Positions 42,186 through 53,705 of a stretch of DNA of 64,000 nt are shown one piece after another. The position numbers were made by a program, and so were the translations under genes. A model generated the notes under the pieces. It saw only the letters and a list, made by a program, of their open reading frames with translations, made no database searches and had not been told where the DNA came from. The number at the start of each line of letters is the position of its first letter. Position 1 is the stretch's first letter. Source of the DNA: Helianthus annuus (lineage: Eukaryota; Streptophyta; Magnoliopsida; Asterales; Asteraceae); contig NC_035436.2 of assembly GCF_002127325.2 (NCBI RefSeq), positions 27,091,854 to 27,155,853 of the forward strand, written 5' to 3'.

Positions 42186-45100
42186 TTTGGAATTTCGTCC
42201 CGAAATTCGTTCGTAGCTTCAGTGCTGGGGTTTTCGTTAGGAAATAGCCGGGGATATTTGTGCTTCATCTGGTCTTCCCGCTCCCAGGTAAACTCTGGGC
42301 CGCGTCGCGAGTTCCAACGGACTCGTACAAGAGGTATCTGGCTACGTTTGAGGGTTTTGATCACTCGATCCGTGATCTCGATCGGTTCCTCAGTAAAGTG
42401 TAGCTGTTCGTCAATAGTTAGTTCCTTGAAAGGAATCACAAGTGTTTCATCCGACAAACACTTCTTCAGGTTGGATATATGAAAAACGTTGTGTACCGCA
42501 CTCAGTTCTTCAGGCAGGTTCAATCTATAAGCAACCTTACCGATCTTCTCGGTAATTTCGAATGGTCCAATATATCGCGGATTAAGCTTGCCCCGTTTAC
42601 CAAAGCGGACCACACCCTTCCAGGGTGAGACTTTAAGTAGAACCCGGTCACCGACCTGGAATTCTAGTGGTTTCCTACGCTTATCAGCGTAGCTCTTCTG
42701 ACGGTCACGAGCTGCCGCCATGCGTTGTCTGATCTGGGCAATCTTTTCCGTTGTATCTACCACCATCTCTGGGCCCGTGATTTGACTATCACCGATTTCC
42801 GCCCAGCAGAGAGGTGACCGGCATTTACGACCGTACAATGCCTCAAAAGGTGCTGCCTGAATACTGGTGTGGTAGCTGTTGTTGTAAGAGAACTCTACTA
42901 GCGGTAGATGCTTCTCCCAATTCTTGCCAAAATCGATCACACACGCTCTAAGCATGTCTTCTAGAGTTTGGATGGTACGTTCGGACTGTCCATCCGTTTG
43001 CGGGTGATAAGCAGTGCTCATGTCCAAACGTGAGCCAAAGCATTTGTGCATAGCTTGCCACAATTCCGAAGTAAATCGAGCGTCTCGGTCGGAAATAATT
43101 GAGGTTGGCACTCCGTGCCTCGAAACTACTTCCTTTAAGTAAATCTCTGCCAAGGTAGAAAACTTGTCTGTTTCCTTAATAGCCAGAAAGTGCGCGGACT
43201 TGGTCAATCGATCTACTATTACCCAAATAGCATCATTTCCGCGTTGAGACCTAGGTAGCCCTGTAACAAAATCCATGGAAATTTGCTCCCATTTCCATTT
43301 CGGGATTTCTGGTTGTTGGAGTAGACCTGCTGGCTTCTGGTATTCTGTCTTGACTCTTGCGCAAGTCAAACATTTGCTGACGTATGCTGCTATGTGGGCC
43401 TTCATGCCAGGCCACCAGTATGTAGTCTTCAAATCGTGGTACATCTTGTCCGAACCAGGATGTACTGAGTAGCGGGACTTGTGGGCTTCATCCATCACGA
43501 GTTCACGTAAATCTCCATAGAGTGGAACCCAAATGCGTCCTGTTACATAGTAAGCACCATCTTCTTTCTGTTCTAGTCGCTGTCTCGATCCTCGCAGAGA
43601 CTCAGCCTTGATGTTTTCCGGCTTCAATGCTTCAACTTGAGCATTTCGGATCTGGGTAGGGAGGTTAGACTGGATGGTAAGTTGCAATGCTCGCACGCGC
43701 TTTGGTATAGTGTCTTTTCGGCTGAGGGCGTCTGCCACGACATTGGCCTTGCCCGGATGATACTTGATGGCGCATTCGTAGTCATTCAAGAGTTCGACCC
43801 ATCGACGTTGTCTCATGTTCAATTCCTTTTGCCTAAAGATATGCTCGAGACTCCTGTGATCGGTGTAAATAGTGCACTTGGTACCGTACAGGTAATGTCT
43901 CCATATCTTAAGAGCAAAGATCACTGCTCCCAGTTCCAAGTCATGCGTCGTGTAGTTCTTTTCATGCGTCTTGAGTTGTCGTGAGGCGTAGGCAATAACT
44001 TTCTCGCGTTGCATTAACACGCAACCGAGTCCATGAATAGACGCATCGCAGTAAACCACAAAGTCGTCAGTGCCGTCAGGCAACGAGAGAATAGGAGCGC
44101 TACAGAGGTTATCCTTAAGTCTCTGAAAAGCAGATTCCTGCGCTTCATTCCACTTGTAGGCGACGCCTTTCTGAGTAAGGGTCGTGAGGGGTTGTGCAAT
44201 CTTCGAGAATCCCTGAATGAACCTGCGGTAGTAGCCTGCCAAACCCAAGAATTGGCGAACTTCAGTGGGAGTCTTAGGCGTAGGCCAGTTCTTTATCGAT
44301 TCGATCTTAGTGGGGTCGACTTGAATCCCGTCCTTGTTAACTACATGGCCGAGGAAATGGACTTCTCGAAGCCAGAAGTCACATTTAGAGAATTTGGCGT
44401 ACAGTTGCTCGTTGCGAAGGAGTTCCAGAATAAGGCGTAGGTGTTGTTCATGTTCTTCTTGACTTTTCGAATAAATCAGGATGTCGTCGATAAACACAAT
44501 CACAAATTTGTCGAGGTAAGGCTTACATACGCGGTTCATAAGATCCATGAACACCGCCGGCGCGTTGGTCATCCCAAAAGGCATGACGAGGAACTCGTAA
44601 TGACCATAACGAGTCCTGAATGCAGTCCTGGAAATATCTTCATTACGAACTCTCAGCTGATGATAGCCTGATCGCAGGTCAATCTTTGAAAAGTAGCTCG
44701 ATCCTTGCAACTGATCGAATAGGTCGTCGATACGCGGGAGAGGGTAACGATTCTTGATGGTAACCTTGTTCAGCTCACGATAGTCGATGCACATTCGGAA
44801 TGTGCCATCCTTCTTCTTGACAAAGAGTACTGGTGCTCCCCAGGGTGATGAACTAGGACGGATAAATCCTTTATCCAATAGTTCCTGTAGTTGCGTAGCG
44901 AGTTCTTTCAGTTCTGCAGGGGCTAGACGGTACGGCGCACGAGCTATGGGTGCTGCTCCGGGAGCGAGCTCGATTTGGAATTCGACCTGACGGTGGGGAG
45001 GGAGTCCAGGTAGTTCCTCAGGGAATACCTCGGGATAATCACGTACTACAGGAAAATCTTCAATCCTCTTTTCTTTTTCGTGGGTGTTGGTGACAAGTGC

Positions 45101-46567
45101 TAAGATAGCGGGGTGCCCTTTCTGTAAACACTTCTGGGCTTTTAGAAGCGAGATAATGCCTGTGACTTCTCCACCTTTGTTGCCTTGAACGATGAGGGGC
45201 TGACCAGAACGACGAGGTATACGAACTGCTTTCTCTTGACAGAGGATCTCAGCGCGATGTTTGGATAACCAATCCATACCAATGACGACGTCGAAGCTTC
45301 CAAGTTTAACAGGGAAAAGATCGATACTAAACGTGTGACCAGACAATTCTAATGTGCAGTCGCGGATTATGTGCGAGGCCTCAATACTCTTACCATTAGC
45401 TATCTCGACGATGTGCTTAGAACTTAATAATGCGGGCGAGTGCTTAAGTTTCTTACTAATGCGAAGGGATACATAACTGGCATCGGCACCGGAATCAAAT
45501 AACACAGAAACATAACGATCATCAAGTAGGAACTTACCCGCCACGACGTTGGGATCGTTCCTTGCTTCACCAGCTCCAATCACGAAGGCTCTGCCCCTTG
45601 CACCATTCCCAGCATTGTTGTTTTGCTCATTGTTCCCAGCTCCCTGATTGTTGTTGCGATTCTGATTCAGTTCAGGGCAATCCTTTCGCATGTGCCCTGT
45701 TGCCCCGCATTTAAAACATGCTCTGTTGTTTCCCTGCTGCTGTTGCTGTTGGGGTTGTTGCTGATTCTGTCTTGCCGGGAACTGACTTCTACAATCCTTT
45801 GCTTCGTGCCCCATCTTGTGGCATCGCTGACACTGACCCTTGTTGCATGCCCCATTGTGGTGCCTGTTACACTTGTTGCACTTAGGGTAGCTTCCCCGGT
45901 AGCCACCCTGTTGCTGAGTACCCTTGTTGTTGTCAGTTTTCCTTTGCTGAGCTGGGGCTTGAGTAGGGTTAGCATCCTTGCTCTGATTTCCATCCCACTT
46001 TCGTTTACCATCACTAGAACTTCCTTCCGCAGCACTGATCCTTTTGGGCAACCTGCCCTCCTCCACGGCCTGGTTGGTGAGTTTGTGGGCAAGACGAACC
46101 ACAGGCTGTATAGTAGGGAGGTTAGCCGAGGTTACATGGCTCCTGATTTCCGGGACTAAACCCTTGATGTTCAACTCAATCCTTCGGTACATGGGTCGGG
46201 ACAAGTTTGGACAAAGAGCAGCGTAGTCGTTGGACAGCTTGGTGTAGGTCTCAATCTCTGACCCAACCATCTTGAGTTCATAGTACTCGTCCTCGAGTTT
46301 GTGGATGTCATCCCTGTGACAGTACTCCTCCTTGATCATATCCTTAAAATCTTCCCATGCAGTAGCGTTTGCAGTCTCCAAACCAAGCATTTGAATTTGC
46401 GCCTTCCACCATGAAAGTGCGCTTCCCTCAAGAGTACCAGTAGCAAACTTCACCCAATTAGCAGGGGGACACTCGCAGACAGCGAAGACAGCTTCGACCT
46501 TCTCGATCCAGTGCAGAAGACCTATGGCACCCTCAGTGCCACTGAACGGAAGAGGCTTGCAATCCAT
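42182..46567 (-). CDS. Intact Gag-Pol polyprotein of Tekay-2
   Basis: This 1461-codon open frame encodes Gag (~1-200, core '[14 protein letters not shown]'), zinc-binding Cys/His clusters at ~230-259 and a CCHC knuckle at ~284-297, and protease (Asp-Ser-Gly 358-360). RT (~520-720) has Phe-Ile-Asp-Asp at 692-695. RNase H has D841, E878 and D903. Integrase has HHCC ending C1066/C1069 and catalytic D1099, D1160, E1196 (D,D35E), and a GPF motif near 1334-1336. A chromodomain occupies ~1390-1447. It copies RNA to cDNA and integrates it; the chromodomain probably guides targeting to heterochromatin. All catalytic residues look present. The ATG used here (MDCKPLPF) follows an out-of-frame Gag N-terminal exon. 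Confidence 0.93.
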   Translation of the reverse strand: MDCKPLPFSGTEGAIGLLHWIEKVEAVFAVCECPPANWVKFATGTLEGSALSWWKAQIQMLGLETANATAWEDFKDMIKEEYCHRDDIHKLEDEYYELKMVGSEIETYTKLSNDYAALCPNLSRPMYRRIELNIKGLVPEIRSHVTSANLPTIQPVVRLAHKLTNQAVEEGRLPKRISAAEGSSSDGKRKWDGNQSKDANPTQAPAQQRKTDNNKGTQQQGGYRGSYPKCNKCNRHHNGACNKGQCQRCHKMGHEAKDCRSQFPARQNQQQPQQQQQQGNNRACFKCGATGHMRKDCPELNQNRNNNQGAGNNEQNNNAGNGARGRAFVIGAGEARNDPNVVAGKFLLDDRYVSVLFDSGADASYVSLRISKKLKHSPALLSSKHIVEIANGKSIEASHIIRDCTLELSGHTFSIDLFPVKLGSFDVVIGMDWLSKHRAEILCQEKAVRIPRRSGQPLIVQGNKGGEVTGIISLLKAQKCLQKGHPAILALVTNTHEKEKRIEDFPVVRDYPEVFPEELPGLPPHRQVEFQIELAPGAAPIARAPYRLAPAELKELATQLQELLDKGFIRPSSSPWGAPVLFVKKKDGTFRMCIDYRELNKVTIKNRYPLPRIDDLFDQLQGSSYFSKIDLRSGYHQLRVRNEDISRTAFRTRYGHYEFLVMPFGMTNAPAVFMDLMNRVCKPYLDKFVIVFIDDILIYSKSQEEHEQHLRLILELLRNEQLYAKFSKCDFWLREVHFLGHVVNKDGIQVDPTKIESIKNWPTPKTPTEVRQFLGLAGYYRRFIQGFSKIAQPLTTLTQKGVAYKWNEAQESAFQRLKDNLCSAPILSLPDGTDDFVVYCDASIHGLGCVLMQREKVIAYASRQLKTHEKNYTTHDLELGAVIFALKIWRHYLYGTKCTIYTDHRSLEHIFRQKELNMRQRRWVELLNDYECAIKYHPGKANVVADALSRKDTIPKRVRALQLTIQSNLPTQIRNAQVEALKPENIKAESLRGSRQRLEQKEDGAYYVTGRIWVPLYGDLRELVMDEAHKSRYSVHPGSDKMYHDLKTTYWWPGMKAHIAAYVSKCLTCARVKTEYQKPAGLLQQPEIPKWKWEQISMDFVTGLPRSQRGNDAIWVIVDRLTKSAHFLAIKETDKFSTLAEIYLKEVVSRHGVPTSIISDRDARFTSELWQAMHKCFGSRLDMSTAYHPQTDGQSERTIQTLEDMLRACVIDFGKNWEKHLPLVEFSYNNSYHTSIQAAPFEALYGRKCRSPLCWAEIGDSQITGPEMVVDTTEKIAQIRQRMAAARDRQKSYADKRRKPLEFQVGDRVLLKVSPWKGVVRFGKRGKLNPRYIGPFEITEKIGKVAYRLNLPEELSAVHNVFHISNLKKCLSDETLVIPFKELTIDEQLHFTEEPIEITDRVIKTLKRSQIPLVRVRWNSRRGPEFTWEREDQMKHKYPRLFPNENPSTEATNEFRDEIPN

Positions 46568-46621
46568 GAAGGTCTTGAAGGTACAGGCGCAGGCTGACCT
46601 GTTGTACAGGCGCAGGCTGAC

Positions 46622-46708
46622 CTGTTGTGAGGAGTGAAGCGAAATAGGTTTAGAGGCGAAAAGACGTTGTGGCGGTAGGATCTAAACATCCTAAAACAAC
46701 GAGTTTAC
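46622..46708 (-). other. Putative gag intron in Tekay-2
   Basis: This 87-nt GT...AG interval (GTAAAC ... ACAACAG) corresponds to 30850-30937 in Tekay-1. Beyond it a 23-bp tandem duplication (caacaggtcagcctgcgcct...) at ~46579-46625 and a deletion leave the upstream exon out of frame with the main polyprotein. Confidence 0.45.
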
Positions 46709-46805
46709 CTAAAGGGTGAGCCGCGAAAGCTGCAGCCACGGTGTTGAGCAGGTTAGTGAACTGAGCCTGAGTCATGTTGACGTTTCCTCGTCCGCGTCCA
46801 CTCAT
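46709..46805 (-). pseudogene. Gag N-terminal exon of Tekay-2
   Basis: It encodes a ~32-residue basic start ('MSGRGRGNVNMTQAQF') and 'AAFAAHPL', collinear with 30938-31034. By my reading it cannot join the 1461-codon frame in frame, with or without intron removal, because of the downstream rearrangement. Expression of the main ORF would then need internal initiation. Confidence 0.6.
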
Positions 46806-47079
46806 TGTCTTCATAACCAGAAAACATAGTATGAGTGTGGTGTCGTAACATAGCGAGAATAAGATAGAAGAGAGGAGACGCATCTATCTAATCAGGCAGG
46901 CTAGTACGTATAGTAAAGCAGAAAGCATAAGACAATTAAGCTAGTAAATATGGGTCCGAGCTATGAGGTCAGATAAGTCGAGCCTTGTACTTGGAGTGTA
47001 GTGTCGTCACGAGTCACGGGTTATGGTCTGGTTTTTCTCAAAAAGATTTTTCCCCTTTTTAAAACCAAGTTCACTATAA

Positions 47080-47097
47080 CCAATGGCTCTGATACCA
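47080..47097 (-). promoter_or_regulatory. tRNA-Met primer-binding site of Tekay-2
   Basis: TGGTATCAGAGCCATTGG on the minus strand, next to the 5' LTR. It is identical to the Tekay-1 PBS and duplicated at 39680-39697. Confidence 0.9.
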
Positions 47098-47100
47098 ATC

Positions 47101-49479
47101 TGTCACACCCCCAAAATCCACCCGCGGATGACACCCGCTTTGAGGGCGTGACTGACCAGGATCCAGCCACCAATTATACTGAATAACAAAGTTGATAACA
47201 AAAGTAATACTTACTAACCGTAAGATTAGCAAATATCAAGTTTAGAGTTCAATGTTTTAAGATCAGAGTAAAAAGTAGCGGAAGCATAATTAACAGTTTT
47301 AAACAATGTTCATAAGGTAAGCATGATAAATGCCCAACACACGGGCAGACGACCACTACACATCCCAAGCAGCTGCTCCAGTCACTGGCCACCTGCAAAG
47401 CATGCAGTAAGGGGGTCAACAATAATGCTGAGTGAGTTCACTAGTTGTCCAGTTTTAATTACTAAAAACTTGTTTCACCAGTTAATTTATCCGTTTATAC
47501 ATGCCATGGGGAGCTACCCCAAAAGTTAGCGACTAAACTGTTTTTTCCAATACCGAACACTAGGTAACCGTTTGCGTTTCCGCAGGATGCCCCGATGTCA
47601 ATGTTCTATCATCATTGACGGATGCCTGAGTACATTAGTTCACGACCGATCCCATACCATGGCACGGTGTGAGGCTGGTAAGACCTAAATAGCGCTATCA
47701 ACTAATAACCCGTTCGCCTGGCACCGGCGACTAATCGGTATTATGTAGTAGGGACTTGAGTGATAGAGTTGCGTTTAGTGCCGTTGGTTGCATTCCGTAT
47801 AAACAGTAATTAACTAAAAGATTTCCCCAATGCAAGGGAAGATAAAGTAAGTTTGTTCCCAATAACTAGGGAAGGAATGTAGACGGTATCCCCTTTACAA
47901 GGGGATAGGGTTGTTTTAGTCTCGTGTCCCAAACCACCGGGACGCATGCTTTTAAGTTGTGAACTCACCTTGGGTTGCTCGGTATGATACGTTACTTGGT
48001 TAAGTATGTTGGTCACCACGTCCTAGCATGGTTACCAAATATGGGTCAAGTCGGGTACAAGTAAACACATAGCGAACACGTAAGGCAATACACAAAGCAG
48101 TCACGTATAACATGCAATATACAAACAGTGGGGTATTGGGCCTAAACAGTAACAGTCACACATGCAATCCAGTTAACAGTAAGCCCAACAGTCAAAAGCC
48201 CAATAACCCTAAGACAGTCCAGTCGAGACAAGAATGACTCGCAACCAAGGTTGCGACTCGCAACCGAGGTCTCGGTTCGTCACGTTTTGATTACGACTCA
48301 CAACCGGAGATTACGACTCGCAACCAGCAGTTCCGACTCGCAACCGGACTCGATACGCGTTGATTACGACTCGCAACCGGGAGGTCTCGACAAATCCTGC
48401 TGTGGTCTCGAGTAGCAACCAAAGGTTGCGACTCGCAACCGTGATTACGTGCACATGAAGGCCTTCTAGAACCTGTCACCTTGTACGACCCAATAGAAAT
48501 GCATTTTCATGAAACAAATATGTACTATCCACTAATATTGCATAAACATGTTTGTTTGTCTATTTCGTGCACAAAACAGATCAAAAACCATAATATTTGA
48601 ATGTTCATAACATCTTCATACATGTTCTTCATTTATTCAAACAATGTTCAAACAATATTCAAAACCACATTCATCATTTATAACCCAAAATCATGCATAA
48701 AGTCCCCTACCCGAGCCCTTAATATCAATCGGACAATAAACAAAGAAGACCATTCAACCTAAACAATATAACATATCCTCTTATTAATAACATGAATCAC
48801 ATAGCTAGCACTTAGTCCGAAACATATAACCGATCTAACCAAACATCATAACAACCGGAAAAACACTCTATTTTGTCTAGTAAGAACAACAACAACAACA
48901 ATAATCAAGCATCATTTAGTAACAAGCAAATATAAACAACATCATCATCACTAACCGGTTCAAGAGTGACACAAAGGTGTTCAAGTTGGTGATGGATTGA
49001 AGCCTTCGAGTGATGATTCCAAGCTAATCCAAAGGGTGCTCTTGTTGGTCGGATCCGAGAAGGAGAAGGAAAGGAGAGGAAGGTGATTCTTTGAGGGTTT
49101 TAGGGTTTTAGTGAGAGAGATGAGAGGAGAGTGTGAGAGTGTTGTGAGATTTGTAAAAATGGTTAAGGGAGGGGTGGGTTGGTTTATATAGGATTTCGAG
49201 TGGGTTAGGGTTGCTTCTGGGTGGGCTAAGGGGTGACAAGGCCCAACCGGCCCATTGCTACAGTTCACTCGAGACCGTGGTCTCGAGTCGGGTTCTTAGA
49301 GGTCTCGGCCCACACATATATAACACACACTCATACCTATATATGTATATACATATCATACATACACACAAAGCAAGGATCACATAGAACATCAAAACAA
49401 TACACAACTTTTTCATTTAATAATATACGTACACACATGTTACATCGAAAGATTGTCCGGGAAATTCCGAAGTGTCACA
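47101..49479 (-). repeat. 5' LTR of Tekay-2, short at its outer end
   Basis: 2379 bp, collinear with 39701-42080 (TATA at 49183-49190). It ends at GAAGTGTCACA, where the middle LTR continues for another ~90-100 bp to CGGGGTGTCACA. TSD TATTT follows directly, so the integrated end is at this internal TGTGACA. Confidence 0.88.
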
Positions 49480-51065
49480 TATTTAAACATGTTAGGGCAT
49501 ATAATACTTGTCATAGAACTAGTTAGGCGTCTCAAACGCGCATTTCCGCGAACGACGCGTTAAAGTAGCGTAAGCTACCTTAATGGGTCGTAACGGGTCG
49601 TAAGCACTTAGGATAGGTTCCGATTTAGAATGTAGGCTTTGTTAAACCATATCACATAAGTTCCAATATTCATTTGGTTTACGAGACCTCATTCTACACG
49701 ATCTTCCTATATAGGTGTCGATTAATTAACTAGCGATCCGATTACTAGGTACTACTTGATTTCCTTGGTTTGCCTGAGCTTCGTTAAGTTAATTAGATCG
49801 AGGATACTTTCCAAATCAAAGTGAGTACATAGTTCCCCTATTTTACTGTTTTTAATTGTTTTGGGGTGATTCATATGTGTTAAACGATTTCGATATTTTC
49901 AACGATGATTTCAAAAACAAATACTATGGTTTATATTAAACAATAACGATTTAGATAATGTGAACGAACTTATTGGACGTATTTACATAACGAATGACAT
50001 TCATTAGCTTTGGCTAAGCCGACTAGTATTAGGTTATGGTACCATAGGATCTGACAAATCCGTTATCGGACTGCCACCATGGTTATGTGTGGGGGTTATG
50101 TGGGTAACGACTGAACCTGTTAATTGTTAACTTACCCTTTGGTGGTTTGTTAATACGAGTTGAACAATGGACGAGTTACGAAGGTTTGAATGTTATAAGA
50201 GAGACGACTAAGAGTTAGTTTTCACTAATAAAACGAGAACGATTTTGAACGATTGAACTATTATAAACGATTTGAATGCTTTGGAATGATTTGAACGATT
50301 TAAAGAAATGAACAATGGTCTATAACGAGAACGAGCTAAACGATTTAAACGATGGGTTTTTGGTATATGATTAGATAACGGGACGGGTGTAACATGATAA
50401 AAGCATGGTAGATACGCCGCTGGTACTTCTTATTTATAAGTGCTTCTATCATATTACATTATCTGGCGTTATTTAGTTCACTTGGACGAACGATTTTAAA
50501 CGATGTCACGCAACGATGTTTACTATACGGTATAAATCATATGAGTTTTATAACAAGAACGATTTACAATTTGGTTTACTTAAACAAATGTTTTGGGTTA
50601 AGATTCATGGCAACAAGATTTTATAAACTATAACCAACTTATTTTGAGCTCGTTATTCATATTGCAATACCAAACTCTTTTCAAAACAAGGTTTTCAATT
50701 AACGACTCTTGTAGTCAAACGAGGTATTGCATCATGTAAACGAGCTGTGAATCCGACACTCTCACAAACCTATGTGTTCGCCGACATTTTTATGCTGACT
50801 TTATTTTTACATATGTTTCAGGTGGTGTTGAATGATGTTGATTGTGACTAGGATGCATGCTCACTTAGGACTGGACGAGGCCTTAGTGACTTAACAACAA
50901 TGATAGTCGACATGTGACCTTGTTTATTTTAACTATAAGACAATGTAAATATTTAACAATTAAATAAAACGAAACTTTTTGATACATGGTTGTGAAACAA
51001 TAATTTTGTCGCTCCACTCCCCGACGTTTCCGCTGCGGTTTCGTTATTTTACGCGGGGTGTAACA

Positions 51066-51459
51066 GTTAACCTCTGGTATCAACCAGACCATAGCCGCTG
51101 GAACAGGGGAGCAAAAGATAGAGATGGTCACCGAAACAGGGTGGCCAGCTACAGGCCATGGCCGGATCCCCTTCCGTTCACGCGCTCTCGCTCTCTCTGT
51201 CACTTTGATTCTCTCTCTTTCTTCTTGTATATCTCTATACTCTGGTCGCCTTTCTCTCTAGTGGGCCTAAAACGAATCATGAGAATTCCATAAATAAGCT
51301 TCAAATTTTGTCTAGTTACTCTACTGTCATAGATATGCTTTTTTCCTCATACAAATAAACAATGATTATAGAGATCGAACAAATGCTTACTTATGACTTT
51401 CTTAAGAACCTTTCGTTATCATCTTCAGCAACCTTAAAGATAGAGTCAATGAACTGTTA
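51066..51459. other. MULE-like interior, right part
   Basis: It contains a CT-rich stretch (~51180-51260) and no convincing ORF. I see nothing recognisable in it. Confidence 0.4.
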
Positions 51460-51708
51460 AAAGGGGTTTTAAAAAGGGGGGAAAGAGATGGGTACGTTTT
51501 AAGGGGGTGGGTAGGTTAAAAGACATTAATGCCCTCATTTGGGACTCACGTGACTACAATTAACTGAGAAAATTAACCGGGTTTGGGGTAAAAGATATAA
51601 CATGCTAGGATTTATAAACATTAGGTATGATTAATGTAATTATTGAAGACAAAGGACATGATATACAATAACATATATACATAAAGGACGAGTTTTGTAA
51701 TTTACTCT
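51460..51708 (-). repeat. Right TIR of MULE-like element
   Basis: Reverse complement of 37134-37378, ending at TTTACTCT, followed by the 9-bp flank. Confidence 0.75.
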
Positions 51709-51730
51709 TTTTTTCTTTTGTTAAAAACTT

Positions 51731-52531
51731 TGTTAGTGCATACTATGTATGTTCGCCATTATGCGAATAGGCTAGATAAAGCGCGTGTTGAATATTCTAT
51801 AGTTGAGATTGAGATTAGAACACTTGACATTTTGGTGAGGACGAGCACAGCTTCACACGGATGAGAAATCATGCGCATGAATGAGTCCATCTGCACGGAT
51901 GAAGCTCATGCTCACGGATGAGTTCATCCTCACGAGTTCCTCATGTATATATATAGGAGTCATGTGTTCAAAGTGAATAAGTTTTAGAATCTAGGGAAGA
52001 TGCTGGAGAGATTGCGTGCTTTCTCCAGCCAGTCAATGATGTATGTTGTTTATGTATGAATGGAATCCTTCTACTTATGACTATTCTTACGAGATTTCTA
52101 CCGTGAGAGTTTAGGATCCGGCGGGTGGAATAGAACTAATTAGGTAGAAATCTGAGCCATAAGTAGAAAGCTTCATTCATACAGAAAGAGTATACATAAT
52201 TTACAAGTTATAGAAACAAAATTTCTCTAGTATTTCCCCTCGGGGATCTCCAAAAGTAAACAACTAATGGACACACGACCCTATTTATACATGTGAGATT
52301 GGGACGGACTAAAACTTATGTGCGGATGATCTTGTCCGTGCGGAGGTAGTTACCTCCGCTCGAAGGTGTTACCTTTGTACGAACCTGTTACCTTCATACG
52401 AAGTTACATCTGTACAAACCTCTCTTGACCACTCTAAAGTCATGTGTTTCTGCCTCAACTATACAATATTCAACACACGCTCTAACTAGTCTATTCATAC
52501 AGTGGCTGACATACATAATATGCACTAACAA
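51731..52531. repeat. Convergent pair of Copia-type LTRs forming an 800-bp imperfect palindrome
   Basis: The left half starts TGTTAGTGCATACTATG. The right half ends with the inverse TATGCACTAACA. Both halves carry matching internal words ('gtgttgaatatt', 'tatagttgag', 'ttctacttatg', 'gatttctacc') in opposite orientation, meeting near 52120-52140. They are two related LTRs facing each other, the right one on the minus strand and followed by a polypurine tract. Confidence 0.65.
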
Positions 52532-52831
52532 ATTCCCCCTTGGCCGTCACTATCGAATCTTGATCTTTGAATATAAGAGTCGTGTTTGAATATTTGCAAC
52601 TTCAATCAAGAATTTGATATCTTCAGATAAATCCCCCTTGATTGATGATTCGGGCTTGCGTTCCTCCTGAAATGAATCTTCAAGTCGTTGATTGGACGGT
52701 TTCCAACCTCCTCTGATTTCCTATACCTTAATCTTCACGAATAATCACCAACTTAAAATACCTTTTGGAAGGCGTTGTTCTCATGTTTCTCCCAACTCAA
52801 GTTGGTTCTGATTTTTCCCTTACCCTAAATA
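52532..52831 (-). mobile_element. Copia-type element 3' interior remnant
   Basis: On the minus strand AAGGGGGAATT (52532-52542) is a Copia-style polypurine tract adjoining the LTR. The next ~290 bp are non-coding interior. The rest is lost at the TG/TA microsatellite, so the element is truncated. Confidence 0.55.

Positions 52832-52921
<90 letters not shown>
52832..52921. repeat. (TG)n(TA)n microsatellite
   Basis: A short TG run followed by ~38 TA units, adjoining the MITE-like element. Confidence 0.95.
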
Positions 52922-52927
<6 letters not shown>

Positions 52928-53323
52928 GGGGTTCGACTAGAAAGTCCAGTTTTCCTACAAAGTGTAAAAGTCATAAAACACCACAATTTCAACCATATAA
53001 CACACTCAAAAACCAACAAATAACAGAATGAATATCACTAAAGCACAATATCCAAATCCCAACAGTCCATAAAACTTCAAACACATTATCGTAGGACTAT
53101 GAATGTAAAACAAAACATGATAATCAACATGAAACACATTAACGTTAGTCATTCGATAATCAAAGCCTTATTATCCAAAACGCAACACAAAACCCACAAA
53201 TATGGCATTTTAGTAATCTTCACTTTGTTATTTGTGGGTTTTGAATGTGTTTTATGGTTGAAATTATGGTGTTTTATGACTTTTTACACTTTGTAGGAGA
53301 AATGGACTTTGTAGCCAACTCTC

Positions 53324-53330
<7 letters not shown>
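52922..53330. mobile_element. MITE-like element between (TA)n arrays
   Basis: A ~409-bp element with ~100-bp terminal inverted repeats: left TAGGGTGGGGTTCGAC... , right ...GCCAACTCTCACCCTA. The words 'ctacaaagtgtaaaa' and 'gtcataaaacacca' are in both arms. It has no coding capacity. Both ends abut long TA arrays, suggesting insertion into, or expansion of, a TA target. Confidence 0.7.

Positions 53331-53421
<91 letters not shown>
53331..53421. repeat. (TA)n microsatellite
   Basis: About 45 uninterrupted TA units between the MITE-like element and Foldback-2. Confidence 0.95.
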
Positions 53422-53422
<1 letters not shown>

Positions 53423-53705
53423 GAGTCTCAGCCAAAAGATCTTAGTGGTTTGTCGTTTAGATTGATGCGGTGGCATTTTTGTAAATAATAGGGGTCTTGG
53501 AACTACCAGCAATGGTAAAATAGGAAGATTCAAGCAAATGTGCACATGCTAATCACATTCCATTTCCCCCATTATATTTATACGACAATAACTTTTTTAT
53601 ACGTGATTATTTTTCGAAAAAAAATACACCATAAAACTCAGCGTTTTTTATCTTTCCAACGAGTATACTATTGATATACTTTTCGAAAAAAAATTAACTG
53701 GGTTT

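Larger units (their letters stand above)
39450..49479 (-). mobile_element. Tekay-2: Tekay/Del-like chromovirus, partly tandem
   Basis: The unit has TSD TATTT at 39445-39449 and 49480-49484, inside the family C LTR. Structure on the plus strand: truncated LTR (39450-39643), leader with PBS (39644-39700), LTR (39701-42170), interior (42171-47100), LTR (47101-49479). Gag-Pol is a single open frame. Full LTRs differ at about four sites over 2.37 kb by eye. The right LTR lacks the last ~100 bp found in the middle LTR. Confidence 0.9.
37690..51065 (+). repeat. Family C solo LTR, split by Tekay-2
   Basis: Parts 37690-39449 and 49485-51065 together make a ~3.34-kb LTR starting TGTGACAACTGTGC and ending GGGGTGTAACA. 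It is alignable with 53706-57346 ('ctggagagttatacg'-like and 'cttagaaataagttttg' words). Flanks ATTAA (37685-37689) and GTTAA (51066-51070) are a probable 5-bp TSD with one change. The TATA box is at 38778-38785. With MULE sequence on both sides it is a solo LTR. Confidence 0.75.
37134..51708. mobile_element. Non-autonomous MULE-like element, host of nested insertions
   Basis: Terminal inverted repeats of about 245 bp start AGAGTAAATTAC at 37134 and end at 51708, roughly 85% alike by eye. The flanks are nearly identical 9-mers (TATTTTCTT at 37125-37133, TTTTTTCTT at 51709-51717), the 9-bp duplication length of Mutator-like elements. Without the nested LTR DNA (37690-51065) it is only ~1.2 kb and encodes no transposase. 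Confidence 0.75.

Noticed and set aside
51066..51100. 'ctggtatcaaccag' after the split family C LTR as a primer-binding site
   Set aside because: It departs from the tRNA-Met complement after 8 bases and lies in MULE interior outside a TSD-like repeat; the LTR is better explained as solo.
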